From contig DLAJ01000027.1 of the NCBI GenBank assembly GCA_002493905.1, positions 82,883-146,882 of the forward strand: a stretch of DNA of 64,000 nucleotides. Direction: 5' to 3'. The notes beneath the pieces are model-generated. The model saw nothing but the letters and a program-made list of their open reading frames with translations, ran no database searches and was not told the DNA's origin. Positions 23,994 through 33,027 of this stretch are shown here, piece after piece. The stretch's first letter is position 1, and the number at the start of each line of letters is the position of its first letter. The stretch is from Lachnospiraceae bacterium UBA7050 (lineage in GTDB: Bacteria; Bacillota; Clostridia; Lachnospirales; Lachnospiraceae). The position numbers and the translations under genes were made by a program.

Positions 23994-24613
23994 TATGCGT
24001 ACACCTCCTCGATCATCTTGACCGCATCCTTTGTCAGGACAACGGTTCCAGCCTTCATCACGTCATAAACGTTAATTGTGTTGGTCAGCGCCGTCTCAAC
24101 ATTGGGAATGTTTCTCGCGGAAAGCATCACCTTGTCATCATTTTCCTTCAATACGATCAGCGCTTTCTCTACGTGCAGATTGTTAACAAGCTCCACGATC
24201 TTCTTCGACTTGATCTCATCCAGAGTCAGCTCGTCTAAAACGATCAGTTTGCTGTCCTGCACCTTGCTTGTCAGCGCAGACTTTAACGCCGCGCGTTTTT
24301 CCTTCTTGTTCATCTTAAAAGAGTAATCTCTCGGCGTCGGAGCAAATACCATGCCGCCGCCCGTCCATTGAGGTGCTCTTGTGGAACCCTGTCTTGCATG
24401 ACCGGTTCCCTTCTGTCTCCAGGGCTTTTTCCCGCCGCCGGAAACCTCTGAGCGCGTTTTTGCTTTCTGCGTGCCCTGACGATTATTGGCAAGCTGCTGA
24501 ACGACTGCCATGTGTACCAGATGCTCATTGATCTCAACACCGAACACCGCATCGCTTAAGTCCATCTTGCCGACTTCTTTTCCTTCCATATTGTAAACAG
24601 ATACGTTTGCCAT
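23993..24613 (-). CDS. rplD: 50S ribosomal protein L4
   Basis: A 206-residue L4/uL4 protein. The tunnel loop contains GTQKAKTRSEVSGGGKKPWR and GTGHARQGSTRAPQWTGGG; the globular part contains KMNKKEKRAALKSALTSKV. In other bacteria L4 represses the S10 operon. It overlaps rplW by one base. Confidence 0.98.
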   Translation of the reverse strand: MANVSVYNMEGKEVGKMDLSDAVFGVEINEHLVHMAVVQQLANNRQGTQKAKTRSEVSGGGKKPWRQKGTGHARQGSTRAPQWTGGGMVFAPTPRDYSFKMNKKEKRAALKSALTSKVQDSKLIVLDELTLDEIKSKKIVELVNNLHVEKALIVLKENDDKVMLSARNIPNVETALTNTINVYDVMKAGTVVLTKDAVKMIEEVYA

Positions 24614-24640
24614 CTGAGTGCTCCTCCTTTCGTTCCTGCT

Positions 24641-25324
24641 TTATGCCTCAACCTTCGTGGTCTCTTTAATGGTGATCAAAGCTTTCTTTGGTCCGGGTAC
24701 GGAACCCTTAACCAGAATTAAATTCTTATCCGCATCCACTCTTACGACCTCGAGATTTTTAATCGTGACTTTCTTGCTCCCCATGTGTCCCGGCATACCC
24801 TTGCCCTTGAACACGCGGCTCGGAGAGGAGCACGCACCGTTGGAACCCTGATGACGATGGAACTTGGAACCGTGTGCCATCGGACCTCTCGACTGTCCTA
24901 ATCTCTTGATAGCGCCCTGAAAACCTTTGCCCTTGCTGATCGCCGATGCGTCGACCTTATCGCCGACCGCAAAGATATCCGCCTTGATCTCCTGCGCCAA
25001 TGCATATTCCTCAGCATTCTCGAAACGGAACTCTTTTACATATCTCTTCGAGGATACGCCTGCTTTTTCGAAATGACCCTTCATCGGCTTGTTTACGCCG
25101 TGCGCATGGATCACTTCTCTGTTGCCGCCCTTATCCTTGTTGATGATTCTGTCCTTCTTGTCCACGAAACCGACCTGAACGGCGCTGTACCCGTCATTCT
25201 CCTGTGTCTTTACCTGTGTTACGACGCACGGACCAGCCTCAAGGACCGTAACCGGAATGAGGCTTCCGTCTTCTGCGAAAATCTGCGTCATTCCAACTTT
25301 TGTTGCCAAAATCGCTTTCTTCAT
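24641..25324 (-). CDS. rplC: 50S ribosomal protein L3
   Basis: A 227-residue L3/uL3 protein: MKKAILATKVGMTQIFAEDG at the start and GFQGAIKRLGQSRGPMAHGSKFHR in the loop that reaches the peptidyl-transferase centre, followed by KGMPGHMGSKKVTIKNL. An AGGAGG site precedes the ATG; it follows rpsJ. Confidence 0.99.
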   Translation of the reverse strand: MKKAILATKVGMTQIFAEDGSLIPVTVLEAGPCVVTQVKTQENDGYSAVQVGFVDKKDRIINKDKGGNREVIHAHGVNKPMKGHFEKAGVSSKRYVKEFRFENAEEYALAQEIKADIFAVGDKVDASAISKGKGFQGAIKRLGQSRGPMAHGSKFHRHQGSNGACSSPSRVFKGKGMPGHMGSKKVTIKNLEVVRVDADKNLILVKGSVPGPKKALITIKETTKVEA

Positions 25325-25431
25325 TGTTTACCTCCTGTTTGTTCTACATGGCGGAACCAAACGGAACAGCATCACTCTGCGTCCGCTCCGGCATGCCGCC
25401 GGCGCCCGTGGTTCACATACTAGTAGAAGGT

Positions 25432-25749
25432 TTATTTGTTTTTCATTTTGATGTCGATGTAGACACCGGCAGGCATCTCGAGTCTCTGCAGTGCATCAAC
25501 CGTCTTCGGTGTGGGTGCAATGATATCGATCAGTCTCTTGTGCGTTCTCTGCTCGAACTGCTCACGGGAATCCTTATACTTGTGAACCGCACGAAGAATC
25601 GTCACAACCTCCTTCTTAGTGGGAAGGGGTACCGGCCCGCTCACCTGGGAACCGTTCTTCTTTACTGTTTCGATGATTTTTTTGGCAGATGCATCCACTA
25701 ACTGATGGTCGTATGCCTTCAGGGTGATTCTCATAATCTGATTTGCCAT
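25432..25749 (-). CDS. rpsJ: 30S ribosomal protein S10 (NusE)
   Basis: A 105-residue S10/uS10 protein: MRITLKAYDHQLVDASAKKI, SGPVPLPTKKEVVTILR and REQFEQRTHKRLIDI are typical. It also serves in antitermination as NusE. ATG 25749 (MANQIMRITLK) follows GGAGG; the family often starts at MRITLK, 15 bases later. First gene of the S10 block, so its leader probably carries the operon's main control region. Confidence 0.97.
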   Translation of the reverse strand: MANQIMRITLKAYDHQLVDASAKKIIETVKKNGSQVSGPVPLPTKKEVVTILRAVHKYKDSREQFEQRTHKRLIDIIAPTPKTVDALQRLEMPAGVYIDIKMKNK

Positions 25750-25849
25750 AAAAAAAGTCGCCTCCTTTTCGCACTTTTCAATCGAAGTACGACAAGCGGT
25801 GACTGTACACTCTCCCGTGTGTGTCATGCTTTAGACAGCTCTGCGGGAA

Positions 25850-26013
25850 TCCCCGCTCCCTGCCAATGCAGAGTTACAACACGTCGTTTCTACCATTGGT
25901 AGACTTTTTGTTGGTACAGTGACTTGTCGCCAGTTTTATAAACTTGACATTCGCTCCACGGAAAACCTGCGGGAAGTTATCTGTTTTCTACCCACAGCAA
26001 CCTCACGTTTCAA
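25850..26013 (-). promoter_or_regulatory. putative promoter and structured leader of the S10 operon
   Basis: On the minus strand, TTGAAA (26008-26013) and TAGAAA (25985-25990) lie 17 bases apart and could be a sigma-A promoter. The leader that follows can fold: TCTACC/GGTAGA (25889-25903) and a CTCTGC/GCAGAG stem enclosing GCGGGG/CCCGC near 25850-25885. The promoter matches are only moderate; binding of L4 to this leader cannot be judged from sequence. Confidence 0.35.
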
Positions 26014-26047
26014 CGCTATCATGCCACAGCATTGATTACTATACACG

Positions 26048-26077
26048 AAAAAAGGAGGTTTGACAACCCCCTTTTTT
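26048..26077 (-). terminator. terminator after the sugar-binding-fold GGDEF gene
   Basis: A 13-bp stem with one mismatch (26048-26060 with 26065-26077, loop TGAC) with A and T tracts on both flanks; on the minus strand it ends TTTTTT. It separates the GGDEF gene from the S10 operon. Confidence 0.85.
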
Positions 26078-26131
26078 CATTTTTTTATTTTTCACTTCCA
26101 AAAGAGCTCCTTAAAACGCTGCGCCGGACTG

Positions 26132-28096
26132 TTAATTCTCTGCCCGTGCTTTGTGATGCTCCCTCTTTACCTCATACATCCGCTGGTCCGCAACCTCCAG
26201 CAGCAGATCAACGTTCGTATCATCCCGCAGTCTTGCCAGACAATAGCCGATGCTCGCAGAAACCTCATAGGGCTTCTTCTCCATCGCACCTTTTCTCATG
26301 CAGATTTCCTCAATGCGCGCGATCTTTTCATCCGTATCTTCCTCTGTGTATTCGTCCACGCCGAGCATGATAAATTCATCCCCCCCGCTCCGCACACAGA
26401 TTTCGTTATCGGTCGCGCACTCCGAAAGTGCTTCGGCAACCGCTTTGATCGCATAATCCCCCTCATGATGCCCGAAATGATCATTGATATATTTGAGCCT
26501 GTCGAGGTCTGCAACAAGCGCCAGCAGAATTTTTCCTTTTCCAAACTGGCGTATCACTTCCAGTTTATTTTCCATTGCCCTGCGGTTATACAGCCCGGTC
26601 ATCGCGTCAATCTCGGATTTGGTCTGAATCCTGCTGCGCACGCGCATCATCTCAAGCGCGTTATTGATGTTGCGCAGCCAGTTATGGAACACATAGTCAA
26701 TCTTTCTGCCCTGCGAAAGCTCCGCCGTCAGTACCGCATAGCCGAGCGTCTGTTCCGCAAAATGGATCGGCGAAAAATAAAACACCATCGGCTCTTCCCG
26801 CTCTTCAAACAGCTCCGGCAGCATCTCTTCTGTATAAAAAGAGCGCTCACCCGCCGGATCGTTCGGCGTAAAACTGATTCCCTGCGTATCGTCCGAGTCC
26901 GTCGCCGAATCGGCGTGAAGCATGAGCCGCATACGTTCGGGATACCCGTCGATCATCGATGTCTCCGTATCCATCCAGTCTTCCCGCAGGCATATATAAA
27001 AATCTTTGTAAGGACGCAGCGTGTGCGTATTCTTGTAAATCTCATAAATGCACTGTGCCGGGCCGTTCACGCTCACAAGGTTCTCGAACAGATAACTGTC
27101 CAGCAGTTCGCTGATGTCCACGCTTGTGTCCTTCTGCATCGCCTTAATATAAGAATTTACATTATATAAAGAACGGTGTATCCTCTTATGAAGATATTCC
27201 GCGTCGCAGTGGCAGCCACAGCTGTCGCCCGGATGCAGATTTGTATGCACAGTATGAACCGGTGGAATTTCCGGCTCACCGCCGTCGATTGCAGCATGCA
27301 GCAGATTGACCGCTTCTTCCGCCGTTACCGCGTTCGCCGGTTCATAAGTTGTCAGCGTCGTTTCGTTAATAACGGACTCCTTTGTGGCGTCGTAGCCGGT
27401 CACAATGATCTGTTCAGGCACTTTCACTCCATGCCAGATCAGCCGGTTCATCAGCCCAACCGCCATATGATCGCTCGCACAGATGACCGCATCCGGCATG
27501 TCAAGCTCACCCTTGCAGATGCGCTCCGCAAGCTGCTCTCCGGAATCATACCAGAAATCCCCGTCAAACACCTTTTTTTCATCAAACGGCAGATGATGCT
27601 TTGCCAGATAATCCTGATATCCTAAAAGCCGCTCCCTGCACACATCCAGTCCCGCAAATCCGTTCAGAAAATAAACGTTCCTGCAGTGGTGAACCTGATA
27701 AACATGCTCTGTGATCTCATAGAATGCCCTCCGGTCGTTCGTATACGCTGTCTCACAACCGTCAAAGGGCAGATCGATCGAAACAATCTTCTTATGACAT
27801 TTCTTCCTGACCAGATCAACAAGCTCCTGATAAATAGGCGCATTCCCATTTGCATGCAGCGGAAGCGCCGTCACGATCACGCCGTCAAACTGATCAAAAT
27901 TGATCAGGCTGTAAATATTCCACTCTCCGTTCAGGTAATCCTTATCCGAATGAACAGACTGCACAAGCGGTGCAAACACAGCGACGTCGTAATCATAACG
28001 CTGACACTGGGTAAGAATGCCTTCCATCACTCTTGTCTGATAACTGTTTTCCAAATAGATCGCCAATACGGCAATCTTCTTTCTCTTTTTCTTCAT
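26132..28096 (-). CDS. LacI-type substrate-binding domain fused to a diguanylate cyclase
   Basis: A 654-residue cytoplasmic protein with no signal peptide or membrane segment. Residues 8-285 match the periplasmic-binding/LacI effector fold (KIAVLAIYLENSYQTRVMEGI, then DGVIVTALPL, CASDHMAVGLMNRL and VTGYDATKES), but the helix-turn-helix of LacI repressors is missing. A middle region (about 300-490) resembles a sensory linker. Residues 490-650 are a GGDEF domain with intact GGDEF at 571-575 and DLDRLKYINDHFGHHEGD. The inhibitory RxxD site is replaced by TDNE. It should make cyclic di-GMP in response to an intracellular sugar-like ligand; the ligand is unknown. Confidence 0.9.
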   Translation of the reverse strand: MKKKRKKIAVLAIYLENSYQTRVMEGILTQCQRYDYDVAVFAPLVQSVHSDKDYLNGEWNIYSLINFDQFDGVIVTALPLHANGNAPIYQELVDLVRKKCHKKIVSIDLPFDGCETAYTNDRRAFYEITEHVYQVHHCRNVYFLNGFAGLDVCRERLLGYQDYLAKHHLPFDEKKVFDGDFWYDSGEQLAERICKGELDMPDAVICASDHMAVGLMNRLIWHGVKVPEQIIVTGYDATKESVINETTLTTYEPANAVTAEEAVNLLHAAIDGGEPEIPPVHTVHTNLHPGDSCGCHCDAEYLHKRIHRSLYNVNSYIKAMQKDTSVDISELLDSYLFENLVSVNGPAQCIYEIYKNTHTLRPYKDFYICLREDWMDTETSMIDGYPERMRLMLHADSATDSDDTQGISFTPNDPAGERSFYTEEMLPELFEEREEPMVFYFSPIHFAEQTLGYAVLTAELSQGRKIDYVFHNWLRNINNALEMMRVRSRIQTKSEIDAMTGLYNRRAMENKLEVIRQFGKGKILLALVADLDRLKYINDHFGHHEGDYAIKAVAEALSECATDNEICVRSGGDEFIMLGVDEYTEEDTDEKIARIEEICMRKGAMEKKPYEVSASIGYCLARLRDDTNVDLLLEVADQRMYEVKREHHKARAEN

Positions 28097-28192
28097 AGGC
28101 TGACCCTCTTTGAAAAAAATGGTACTTTAGTCATTATTATAGCACACTTTTTTCTGACTTAAAAGGGTACAGCCGTAAAATTTTTGTTCTGC

Positions 28193-30208
28193 TCAGGACT
28201 TACTTACAAGCTTTAAGTAAGCGCGCGACGTGATCCGGTACACTATAATATAGAAGAAACCGAAGGTCAAAAAGCAGATGACCGTCGTCCATATTAAAAG
28301 GGAAACATTCACGGCGTTAAAGAGCATCATGATCTTCCGAATGATCGGAAACGCAAATGTCATGTGGACGCCCGCTGCCACAAGCGGCAGAAAGAACACC
28401 GTCAGTACCTGTGAATTCACGCTCTTTCTGATCTCCCGCTCGGTCATGCCGACCTTCTGCATGATCTCGAACTTCGCACGGTCCTCGTATCCTTCAGAAA
28501 TCTGTTTGTAGTAAATGATGAGCACAGTCGCAAACACGAATACGATGCCGAGCAGAATCCCCAGGAAAAAGAGGCTGCCATACATGCTGTAAAAGCCGTC
28601 ACGCTCCTCGGCAATACTCTCCACCCAGACCTTCGGAAACGTTTCATCCTCAATCTGCGAGGTCCCGATCCGTTCTATAATCGTACCGACAATCTGTCTC
28701 TGCTTCTCATCCCCGCAGGATAAGTCAAAACCATAGTAGCTATACTCCTGAACCGCTGCGCTTTCTTGGCCCGCCCCGTGATAAAATTCTACAAACCGTT
28801 CATAATCAGGAACAAACAGATAAATGCTTTTGAATACCTGCGCACTTTCCTCCCCGTTTGGAGGAAGCTCCTCAACGACACGTTTCACATGCATTTCTTC
28901 CATATTCTGAAGATGAACTGTATCATACGGCCAGCTACATCCCTTGGTAACACCGACAAGAACCTCATCCGGCTCCAAGGTCTCGCTTTCTCCCATCAGC
29001 CGGTTATAATCTTCAATCGGAACAACATACAGACCGACCCGATTGCTCGTAGTGCCGAAGGAAAAGCCGAGCGTAACGCCCTCCGTAAGCAGTTCATTAT
29101 CCCTGCATTCCGCCGAAATATCCAGATACCGCCACTGCACTTCCGTCTCGATCCGCACATTGGAATCTCCTGCCGCTTTCCTTGCCATCTCCTGCACGGC
29201 ATACGCAGCATCCTCATCCGACGTCCGCGCTTTTAAGACAATATCCTGCGGATACCTGAGACGCATGCCGTCCTCTTTTCCAAAATACAGGCAGGCTGTG
29301 GAAGAAAGCGTCACGAGCACCATCGTGGACAAAATGCAGATGGACGCAAGCCCCGCCCCGTTTCGTTTCATGCGGTAGCTCATGGAAGAAACCGACACAA
29401 AATGATTTGTCTTGTAATAAAATCTCTTGTTCTTGGAAAGCAGTCTGCACAGCGCCACAGAACCGCTGATAAAGAGCATATAGGTCGCCGCAATGACCAT
29501 TATGACCGCCACAAAAAACCAGATCATCGCATCAAACGGGCTTTGAATCGTGACCGCCAGATAATAGGCAGCGCCAAGCACCAGAACGCCGAGCAGTGAG
29601 AGAATCCATTTTACTTTCGGCGGTTTTTCCCCGACATTCTCGCTTCTAAGCAGTTCAACCGGCTTGGATACATGAATCTGGCGCAGATTATTGATCAGGA
29701 TCAGCCCAAATACGATTGCGAACAGGAACAGAACCCGGCACACGGAATCGGCGGACACTTCAAAATGATAGTCCGGCCCCCTGCCGATCATGTTCATTGC
29801 TGCCAGTTCCGCAAGCTTGGAAAACAGAACGCCGAACAAAAGCCCCGCTCCAACGGAAATGACGTAAATCAGCAGCGCCTCCCACACAAGCACCCTCGCC
29901 AGATTCCATTTTCCCATTCCTAAAATATTGTAAAGTCCAAACTCCTTCTTCCTCCTTCGGATTAAGAATGAATTTGTATAAAATAGGAAGATGACGACAA
30001 AAAAAGCCATTACGTTCACGCCGAAGCCAAGCGTTGCCTGAAGCTCCCTTCCTCCGCTCATCTGATACAGGGCATCGCTGCTTTCCAAAAACGTGATAAT
30101 GTAATACATGACTACCATACCGATGCCAGTCAGTATAAATGGAATGTATACCTGCTTATTTCTTTTGATTCCCAACCATGCCAGTTTGGGATAAAGCATC
30201 CTTTTCAT
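28193..30208 (-). CDS. BceB/FtsX-type ABC transporter permease
   Basis: About 671 residues, with the arrangement of BceB-family permeases: an N-terminal segment, several membrane helices, and a large extracellular domain between later helices. Motifs include IRRRKKEFGLYNILGMGKWN, typical of the FtsX/MacB cytoplasmic loop, and FEIMQKVGMTEREIRKSVNSQ near the C-terminus. ATG 30208 follows AGGAGG and leaves 19 bases after the ATPase stop. Such proteins sense and remove cell-wall-active peptide antibiotics and signal to the adjacent histidine kinase. The ligand is not predictable. Confidence 0.88.
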   Translation of the reverse strand: MKRMLYPKLAWLGIKRNKQVYIPFILTGIGMVVMYYIITFLESSDALYQMSGGRELQATLGFGVNVMAFFVVIFLFYTNSFLIRRRKKEFGLYNILGMGKWNLARVLVWEALLIYVISVGAGLLFGVLFSKLAELAAMNMIGRGPDYHFEVSADSVCRVLFLFAIVFGLILINNLRQIHVSKPVELLRSENVGEKPPKVKWILSLLGVLVLGAAYYLAVTIQSPFDAMIWFFVAVIMVIAATYMLFISGSVALCRLLSKNKRFYYKTNHFVSVSSMSYRMKRNGAGLASICILSTMVLVTLSSTACLYFGKEDGMRLRYPQDIVLKARTSDEDAAYAVQEMARKAAGDSNVRIETEVQWRYLDISAECRDNELLTEGVTLGFSFGTTSNRVGLYVVPIEDYNRLMGESETLEPDEVLVGVTKGCSWPYDTVHLQNMEEMHVKRVVEELPPNGEESAQVFKSIYLFVPDYERFVEFYHGAGQESAAVQEYSYYGFDLSCGDEKQRQIVGTIIERIGTSQIEDETFPKVWVESIAEERDGFYSMYGSLFFLGILLGIVFVFATVLIIYYKQISEGYEDRAKFEIMQKVGMTEREIRKSVNSQVLTVFFLPLVAAGVHMTFAFPIIRKIMMLFNAVNVSLLIWTTVICFLTFGFFYIIVYRITSRAYLKLVSKS

Positions 30209-30227
30209 TGTCTCTGCCAGCCTCCTC

Positions 30228-30992
30228 TCAGACTTCTTCACCGTTAGCCGCAATTGCCGTCAGCGTATCGGAAATACGCTGATACAGCGCCTCATTTGTG
30301 AGGTTGCCGCGGTAAAGCTGATGATAGACTTCGCCGTCTTTAATGAACAGGACTCTTCCCGCATGGCTCGCCGCTTTGACAGAATGCGTCACCATCAGAA
30401 TCGTCTGTCCGTCCGCATTGATCTGGGAAAACAGCCGCAGCAGCTCGTCGGTCGCTTTGGAGTCCAGCGCGCCGGTCGGCTCATCCGCCAGCACAATACG
30501 CGGATTTGTGATGAGTGCACGCGCAACGGCAGTGCGCTGCTTCTGTCCGCCCGAAAGCTCATAGGGGTATTTGTCAAGCAGTTCGGCAATTCCGAGCCTT
30601 TTCGAAATTGGTCTGATCCTATCTTCCATTTCTTTTAATTTTCCACCAGCCAGAACAAGGGGCAGGTAAATGTTGTCACGCACGGAAAAGGTATCAAGCA
30701 GATTAAAGTCCTGAAATACAAATCCAAGTCTGTCCCGTCTGAACGATGCAATTTCGGACTCCCGCACAGTCGTAATGTCCCTTCCGTCCAAAAGCACGCT
30801 TCCTCCGGTCGGCTTGTCAAGCGCCGCCAGTATATTTAAGAGCGTCGTCTTTCCAGAACCGGACTCTCCCATAATCGCTACATATTCTTCTTTTTCCACG
30901 CTGAACGACACGTCTTTGAGCGCCTCGACCTGATGCGCGCCGAAACGCGTGGTATAAACCTTTCTGACATTCTGAACTTCCAATATTGGCAT
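30228..30992 (-). CDS. BceA-type ABC transporter ATP-binding protein
   Basis: A 254-residue ABC ATPase of the MacB/BceA group: Walker A GESGSGKTT, Q-loop FVFQDFNLLDTFSV, signature LSGGQKQRTAVARAL, Walker B IVLADEPTGALD and switch MVTHS. ATG 30992 (MPILEVQNV) fits an AAGGAG site better than the ATG at 31001, which is only two bases away from it. It is followed by its permease. A long inverted repeat lies directly before its ribosome-binding site. Confidence 0.92.
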   Translation of the reverse strand: MPILEVQNVRKVYTTRFGAHQVEALKDVSFSVEKEEYVAIMGESGSGKTTLLNILAALDKPTGGSVLLDGRDITTVRESEIASFRRDRLGFVFQDFNLLDTFSVRDNIYLPLVLAGGKLKEMEDRIRPISKRLGIAELLDKYPYELSGGQKQRTAVARALITNPRIVLADEPTGALDSKATDELLRLFSQINADGQTILMVTHSVKAASHAGRVLFIKDGEVYHQLYRGNLTNEALYQRISDTLTAIAANGEEV

Positions 30993-31011
30993 TGTGATCA
31001 TTTCTCCTTTC

Positions 31012-31105
31012 GATTGTCATAGATTCCAGGGCATCGCAACAACGCTTCCCGCTTTTCGCCCCGTCATGGATTATCAACGCAGTGCGCCCCGAATCTATGA
31101 CAATC
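31012..31105 (-). promoter_or_regulatory. 15-bp perfect inverted repeat abutting the ATPase ribosome-binding site
   Basis: GATTGTCATAGATTC (31012-31026) and its exact complement (31091-31105) are separated by 64 bases. In the minus-strand transcript the base of the resulting stem ends directly next to the AAAGGAG site of the BceA-like gene. It has no T tract, so it is not a terminator. It may control translation or stability of the transporter mRNA. Confidence 0.6.
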
Positions 31106-31178
31106 ATACAAAAAGGGAAAATGACACGCCATCGAATCGGCTTACATTTCCCCCCTGCACGCTTACAGTTTTGTAAGT

Positions 31179-32165
31179 TCATTCATGCTCCATCGTCTCT
31201 CTGTGCAGATTGATGCAGACTGCGGTCCCCTCACCGAGCACGGAATTTGCCCAGATACGATGCCCTAAGTTCGCCGTAATACGCCGGCATAAATAAAGTC
31301 CGATCCCGCTTGCTTTCTTATCCCGTCTTCCGTTATACCCTGTATAACCCTTCTCAAACACGCGCGGCAGGTCCTCTGCCGCAATGCCGATTCCCGTATC
31401 TTTTATGATGAGCACCTCATCCTTTAATTCAATAGAAATCTGCCCTTCTTTTGTATACTTCAACGCGTTGGAAAGCACCTGCTCAATCACAAACAGCAGC
31501 CACTTTTCATCCGTCAGCACCTTGTAATGAACCGGTTCGTAGCGCAGCCTGATCTTTTTTCCGATAAAGAAATTTGCAAACCGCCTGAGTGCCTGCTTCA
31601 AAATATCATCCAGATCACAGAGCGTAAAACAATAGTCCGTCGTTCCCGCATCCAGCCGCAGGTAACAGAGCACCATTTCCACATACTGCTCAATACGGCT
31701 TAAATCCGTGGACAGCGCCAGCGCTTCCTTCCCCTCCTGCCCTTCCAGCGTCAGGCGCATGGCAGCGATCGGCGTTTTGATCTGATGAACCCATGCCGTA
31801 TAATATTCCATCATATCCGCATAGCTCGTTCTCCACCGTGTCTCTATCCGGTTCTTTTCCTCAAAAAGCGCCCTTATCAAACCTGTATACGCTTCGCTCA
31901 CCCCGTCCCACGGCTGTGGGAGATGCTCTATGCTAAACCGGATTTCCTCCATCATTCCGTTCAGGCTGCGGCAGCATCTGCGGTAGGAAGAATAATCCAA
32001 AATCACGACAACAGCGCCGATTCCCACGCATTCCGCTCCCACATAGGCAAGCGCCTGCCACGGCACCCGGTACAGCATCAGGGTCACCAACGCCACCGAC
32101 ATGATCAGGATGGTATTTTCAACCACTCTTTTTCGCACACCCAGATAAGCAAAAAAACTTTTCAT
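31179..32165 (-). CDS. BceS-type sensor histidine kinase
   Basis: A 328-residue intramembrane-sensing kinase. Two membrane helices (about 15-33 and 40-57) with almost no extracellular loop are followed by the H-box with His127 (YTAWVHQIKTPIAAM), the N-box with Asn233 (LSNALKYTKEG), the G1 box DTGIGIAAEDL and the G2 box GIGLYL. The lack of a sensor domain is characteristic of kinases that take their signal from a BceAB transporter. Its ATG overlaps the regulator stop by four bases. Confidence 0.92.
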   Translation of the reverse strand: MKSFFAYLGVRKRVVENTILIMSVALVTLMLYRVPWQALAYVGAECVGIGAVVVILDYSSYRRCCRSLNGMMEEIRFSIEHLPQPWDGVSEAYTGLIRALFEEKNRIETRWRTSYADMMEYYTAWVHQIKTPIAAMRLTLEGQEGKEALALSTDLSRIEQYVEMVLCYLRLDAGTTDYCFTLCDLDDILKQALRRFANFFIGKKIRLRYEPVHYKVLTDEKWLLFVIEQVLSNALKYTKEGQISIELKDEVLIIKDTGIGIAAEDLPRVFEKGYTGYNGRRDKKASGIGLYLCRRITANLGHRIWANSVLGEGTAVCINLHRETMEHE

Positions 32166-32833
32166 TCTATCAGATACCCCATTCCCACCTTTGTTGTAAT
32201 AAAGTCGTCTAAGCCTGCCGCAGAAAGCTTTTTACGCAGTCTCGTCACATTGACGGTCAGCGTGTTCTCATCTACAAACTCGTCCGACTCCCACAGCTTC
32301 TGCATCAGAGAGTCCCTGCTGACAACCTTTCCTTTTTTCTCCAGAAGCGCCTGTAATATGCGATACTCATTTTTCGTCAGATCGATCTTCTCCCCGTCAT
32401 AAGAAAGCGTCGCATCATCCATATTCAAAACCGCTCCCCGGTGGCGCATGACCGCCGGAGCCGCCGAAAAATCATAGGTTCTTCGAAGGATCGCCTGAAT
32501 CTTGGCAATCAGCACATTGCTGTCGTAAGGCTTTGTAATAAAATCATCCCCGCCCATATTCATAGCCATGACAATGTTCATATTGTCTGACGCCGAGGAT
32601 AAAAAAATAATCGGCACGCTGGAAATCTTTCGAATTTCGCTGCACCAGTGATAGCCGTTATAAAACGGCAGTCCGATATCAAGCAGTACAAGCTGCGGAT
32701 CAAATGCAGCAAACTCGCCCAGCACATTTCTGAAGTCCGAAACGCAGCGCACCTCAAATCCCCATCCGCCGACCTGTTTTTCCACACCCCTTGCAATTCC
32801 ATCGTCATCTTCTACAATTAAAATCCGATACAT
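32162..32833 (-). CDS. BceR-type response regulator (OmpR family)
   Basis: A 223-residue regulator: receiver domain with acidic pocket VEDDD, phosphoacceptor Asp52 (LVLLDIGLP) and Lys in ITKPYD, followed by an OmpR winged helix (NEYRILQALLEKKGKVVSRDSLMQKLWES, then TVNVTRLRKKL). ATG 32833 (MYRILIVEDD) is the family start; the upstream extension of 26 codons is unlikely. It should control the transporter genes downstream. The overlap ATGA with the kinase gene shows co-translation. Confidence 0.93.
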   Translation of the reverse strand: MYRILIVEDDDGIARGVEKQVGGWGFEVRCVSDFRNVLGEFAAFDPQLVLLDIGLPFYNGYHWCSEIRKISSVPIIFLSSASDNMNIVMAMNMGGDDFITKPYDSNVLIAKIQAILRRTYDFSAAPAVMRHRGAVLNMDDATLSYDGEKIDLTKNEYRILQALLEKKGKVVSRDSLMQKLWESDEFVDENTLTVNVTRLRKKLSAAGLDDFITTKVGMGYLIE

Positions 32834-33027
32834 AGCCGTTCTCCCGTGGTTGTCCTTTTTCATAAAATCAAAGATTTTGATTTTATATAAATATAAACAA
32901 TCATTTGCCAAATGTCCATAGGATGTGTATAGTTATTGTAAGCATAAATATAAAACAGGCAGACAAGTCAATGTAAGGCACACTCTCGCTGCCTGTCTAT
33001 TCTTCCAAAATGAAGGAGCAGAATACC

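Noticed and set aside
25889..25903. TCTACC/GGTAGA hairpin followed by TTTTT on the plus strand as a terminator
   Set aside because: No plus-strand gene ends here; it is more likely part of the S10 leader structure on the minus strand.
26060..27169. 369-codon plus-strand frame
   Set aside because: Lies wholly antisense to the GGDEF protein gene, whose domains are intact; composition is low-complexity basic.
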